DNA of 64,000 bases from Methylovorus glucosotrophus. Lineage in GTDB: Bacteria > Pseudomonadota > Gammaproteobacteria > Burkholderiales > Methylophilaceae. Every line of letters begins with the position of its first letter. Position 1 is the first letter of the stretch. This document shows positions 62,444 to 64,000 of this stretch, one piece after another. Below the pieces are notes generated by a model that was given only the letters and a program-made list of their open reading frames with translations, had not been told where the DNA came from and ran no database searches. The translations under genes were made by a program, and so were the position numbers. The stretch covers positions 1 to 64,000 of the forward strand of contig NZ_VMSE01000002.1 of assembly GCF_009858335.1 (NCBI RefSeq), written 5' to 3'.

Positions 62444-63469
62444 TCATGCGGCTTTCTGCTTGCGGGTGCGCAACAGCTCATCCAGCGGACCAGGCGCGAT
62501 CCAGTCTGCCACGTCAAAGTCAGCCTTGAGGTAGCCCCATTTGAACAGGAAATCCTTGTAGGCACTGAGGCCGGCAATGGAGAGATCGTCCAGCGAAGTA
62601 CCTTGCTTGAGATGGATGTCGTTGCCATAGGCTTTGCGTACCCACTCGTCCGTGGAGTGCGATTCCTTGGCGATGTAGCTTACGGTGTCGGCTTCATGTG
62701 CGGCAGCCCAGTCGGCCACATCCAGAATCTTGCTCAGGAAACGCACTACCAGGTCGGGGCGCTCTTGCAACAGGGCGTTGTCGACGGTAATCGGACGTGG
62801 CGCGCTGTTGTTGGCACGGGCGATAGGATCAGGATGGTTGCGTACATCATAGAGCGTGGTGACGCCATGCTTGTGGGCTTCTTCTACGCCGCGCGCGCCT
62901 TTGACGTAAATGGCATCGACCTTGCCGGCTTTCAGGGCTTCAAACTCGGTGGCATAGGGCGTGTGGCTGGAGGTCCAGCCCACACCGGCGCCGCCCTGTG
63001 GCACGGGCAGGTCTACAAACTGGATATCGTCGGCGCTGAGGCCTGCAGCTTCAAGCGAGACGACAATGCCGCGCAGCGCGCTGGCGCGTTGGTGGTCGAT
63101 GCTGATGTCGTTCAGTGGCAGTGCAATGCGCTTGCCTTTCAGCTCAGCCACGCTGGTGATGCCGGAGGTGGGCAGGGTAACCACCAGTTGCGCTTCATCC
63201 ACCCAGTTAAGGCCGATGACGCGGGTGTCGGTGCCATTGGCACGTGCCCAGATGGCAGGCACGCTGCCGCCCTGGCGGAAGGAGTGCGGCAGGCGATGGT
63301 CGTAGTGAGACTCGCGCAAATCGGCGTCTGTCACTTCCTGCAGGGTTTTGATGGTGATGTGGTCGGGGGCGAATTCCTGGGCAAACCAGTTTTCACGCGC
63401 GGCCAAACCCAAAGGGGTAGGCACTGGGCAGCGTGTGTACCAGATGCTATCGATAGCGGTAACAGACAT
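62444..63469 (-). CDS. DszB-like putative desulfinase (Cys form 2)
   Basis: 341 residues with IWYTRC14-PVPTPLGLAARENW and SFR65-QGGSVPAIWAR, matching the DszB Cys and Arg-x-Gly-Gly positions. It has no signal peptide. It resembles the other two DszB-like proteins of the locus over its full length but is on the opposite strand, ahead of the peroxiredoxin gene. GAGGAG precedes the ATG. A sigma54 promoter lies upstream. Annotation as an ABC substrate-binding protein would be the usual automatic result; the missing signal peptide argues against it. Confidence 0.75.
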   Translation of the reverse strand: MSVTAIDSIWYTRCPVPTPLGLAARENWFAQEFAPDHITIKTLQEVTDADLRESHYDHRLPHSFRQGGSVPAIWARANGTDTRVIGLNWVDEAQLVVTLPTSGITSVAELKGKRIALPLNDISIDHQRASALRGIVVSLEAAGLSADDIQFVDLPVPQGGAGVGWTSSHTPYATEFEALKAGKVDAIYVKGARGVEEAHKHGVTTLYDVRNHPDPIARANNSAPRPITVDNALLQERPDLVVRFLSKILDVADWAAAHEADTVSYIAKESHSTDEWVRKAYGNDIHLKQGTSLDDLSIAGLSAYKDFLFKWGYLKADFDVADWIAPGPLDELLRTRKQKAA

Positions 63470-63530
63470 GAGAGCTCCTCGTGATAAAGATGCGTAGTTA
63501 AAAGATCAATTTAAATGCGTGACAGGTATT

Positions 63531-63547
63531 TGCAGTATCCATACCAG
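63531..63547 (-). promoter_or_regulatory. Candidate sigma54 promoter 3 (-24/-12)
   Basis: On the minus strand CTGGTATGGATACTGCA has GG and GC 10 bases apart. It matches consensus less well than the other two (TGGTA, CTGCA). The start would be near 63520, about 50 bases before the DszB-like ATG. Confidence 0.55.
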
Positions 63548-63616
63548 CACGTGACAGGCCTGCCGAAAAAATATTAGCCATTTAAATCAATAGCTTGGTT
63601 TGAATGGTCAGCGCAT

Positions 63617-63651
63617 GCCGCTGTTGCAGTGACTCGCAGTCAACAGGCGGC
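63617..63651 (-). promoter_or_regulatory. Candidate enhancer (UAS3)
   Basis: GCCGCTGTTG and CAACAGGCGGC form a dyad with one unpaired base. The left arm includes CTGTTGC, the half-site seen in UAS2. It is centred about 90 bases upstream of the third sigma54 promoter. A further GGCAACAG lies at 63671-63678. Confidence 0.5.
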
Positions 63652-63667
63652 ATGGCAGTTCTGCTTC

Positions 63668-64000
63668 CTAGGCAACAGAGCGCAAGCTGTCAGGCTCGGG
63701 CACGGAGGCTTCTTCATACGCCTTGTACAGCTGGCTGTAGGCGCCACCCTTGGCGATGAGGGTGGTGTGGTTGCCGATCTCCTTCACTTCGCCATGCCAG
63801 ATCACGGCAATGCGGTCGGCATCGCGAATCGTGGCGAGCCGGTGGGCAATGACGATGGCGGTGCGGCCTTCGCACAGGCGACGGAAAGCCACCTGCACGC
63901 GGCGTTCGGTATGAATATCCACTGCCGAGGTGGCTTCATCCAGCACCAATACCGATGGGTTGCCGAGATAAGCACGTACCAGGCACACCAGCTGACGCTG
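63668..64000 (-). CDS. ABC transporter ATP-binding region (C-terminal part)
   Basis: The last 111 codons of an ABC protein; the rest lies beyond the window. Visible are QRQLVCLVRAYL (end of the signature region), Walker B VLVLDEATSAVD, the switch His in VIAHRLATIRDADRI and HGEVKEIGNHTTLIAKGGAY. The ATSAVD/HRLATI style marks an export-type transporter (MsbA/MDR/CydDC class), usually fused to a membrane domain. Substrate cannot be told. It reads toward the organosulfur genes on the same strand as the last DszB-like gene. Confidence 0.88.
   Translation of the reverse strand, partial: QRQLVCLVRAYLGNPSVLVLDEATSAVDIHTERRVQVAFRRLCEGRTAIVIAHRLATIRDADRIAVIWHGEVKEIGNHTTLIAKGGAYSQLYKAYEEASVPEPDSLRSVA

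Noticed and set aside
53558..63469. Calling all three DszB-like proteins ABC substrate-binding proteins
   Set aside because: They lack signal peptides and keep DszB active-site positions, unlike the true SsuA-like protein in the same locus.
1..64000. CRISPR arrays, insertion sequences, prophage or integrase genes
   Set aside because: No direct-repeat arrays, transposase or integrase motifs were seen. The gtr-like trio alone is not evidence of a phage.

Overview
The window looks like a betaproteobacterial chromosome of moderate GC, most probably a methylotroph of the Methylophilaceae (Methylobacillus/Methylovorus type). This rests on the beta-type 5S rRNA end, the rimP-nusA-infB-rbfA-truB-rpsO-pnp order, the DksA, FolD and ValS sequences, and a sulfonate-starvation type locus. 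The assignment to family is inference: no 16S gene or methanol-oxidation gene is present.

Layout. (1) 1-9.1 kb: the 3' end of a 5S rRNA gene and its terminator, then the transcription/translation operon rimP-nusA-infB-rbfA-truB, followed by rpsO and pnp. (2) 9.1-11.4 kb: dksA, folD, a tRNA-Pro/tRNA-Arg/tRNA-His cluster with a clear sigma70 promoter, and a small thioredoxin-like protein. (3) 11.6-24.9 kb: a compact MSHA-like type IV pilus operon. It encodes a sigma54-type response regulator, an MshM ATPase, MshL secretin, MshN TPR protein, MshE ATPase with a probable c-di-GMP-binding MshEN domain, MshG, MshI/J/K-like proteins and two prepilin-like proteins. (4) 24.9-30.7 kb: a MoeB/ThiF enzyme, an orphan membrane protein, an SPFH/NfeD pair and valS. 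(5) 30.8-32.3 kb: a GEMM-I class cyclic-dinucleotide riboswitch ahead of a secreted protein of unknown function. (6) 32.3-32.9 kb: TusA-like and rhodanese proteins. (7) 33.1-51.0 kb: a 17-gene surface-polysaccharide cluster on the minus strand, partly very AT-rich. It combines the CDP-3,6-dideoxyhexose genes rfbFGH with a YerE-like thiamine-diphosphate enzyme, a dehydroquinate-synthase-like cyclase, a HpcH/HpaI aldolase and reductases. (8) 51.3-63.5 kb: an organosulfur locus, described below. (9) The 3' end of an export-type ABC transporter closes the window.

Two parts look under-described. The first is the organosulfur locus. A sigma54 activator without a sensory domain lies divergent from a set of genes that encode three signal-less DszB-like proteins (two keep the desulfinase cysteine, one has serine), an SsuA-like binding protein, an SsuB-like ATPase, two SsuC-like permeases, a dedicated TonB-ExbB-ExbD and a 1-Cys peroxiredoxin of the LsfA type. 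I find three GG-N10-GC sigma54 promoters, each with an upstream dyad built on CTGTTGC; the decamer CTGTTGCCTG is shared by two of them. The second is the sugar cluster, whose enzyme set suggests a branched-chain or carbocyclic deoxysugar. A third theme is c-di-GMP: the MshEN domain on the pilus ATPase and the GEMM riboswitch about 12 kb downstream could both respond to the same messenger.
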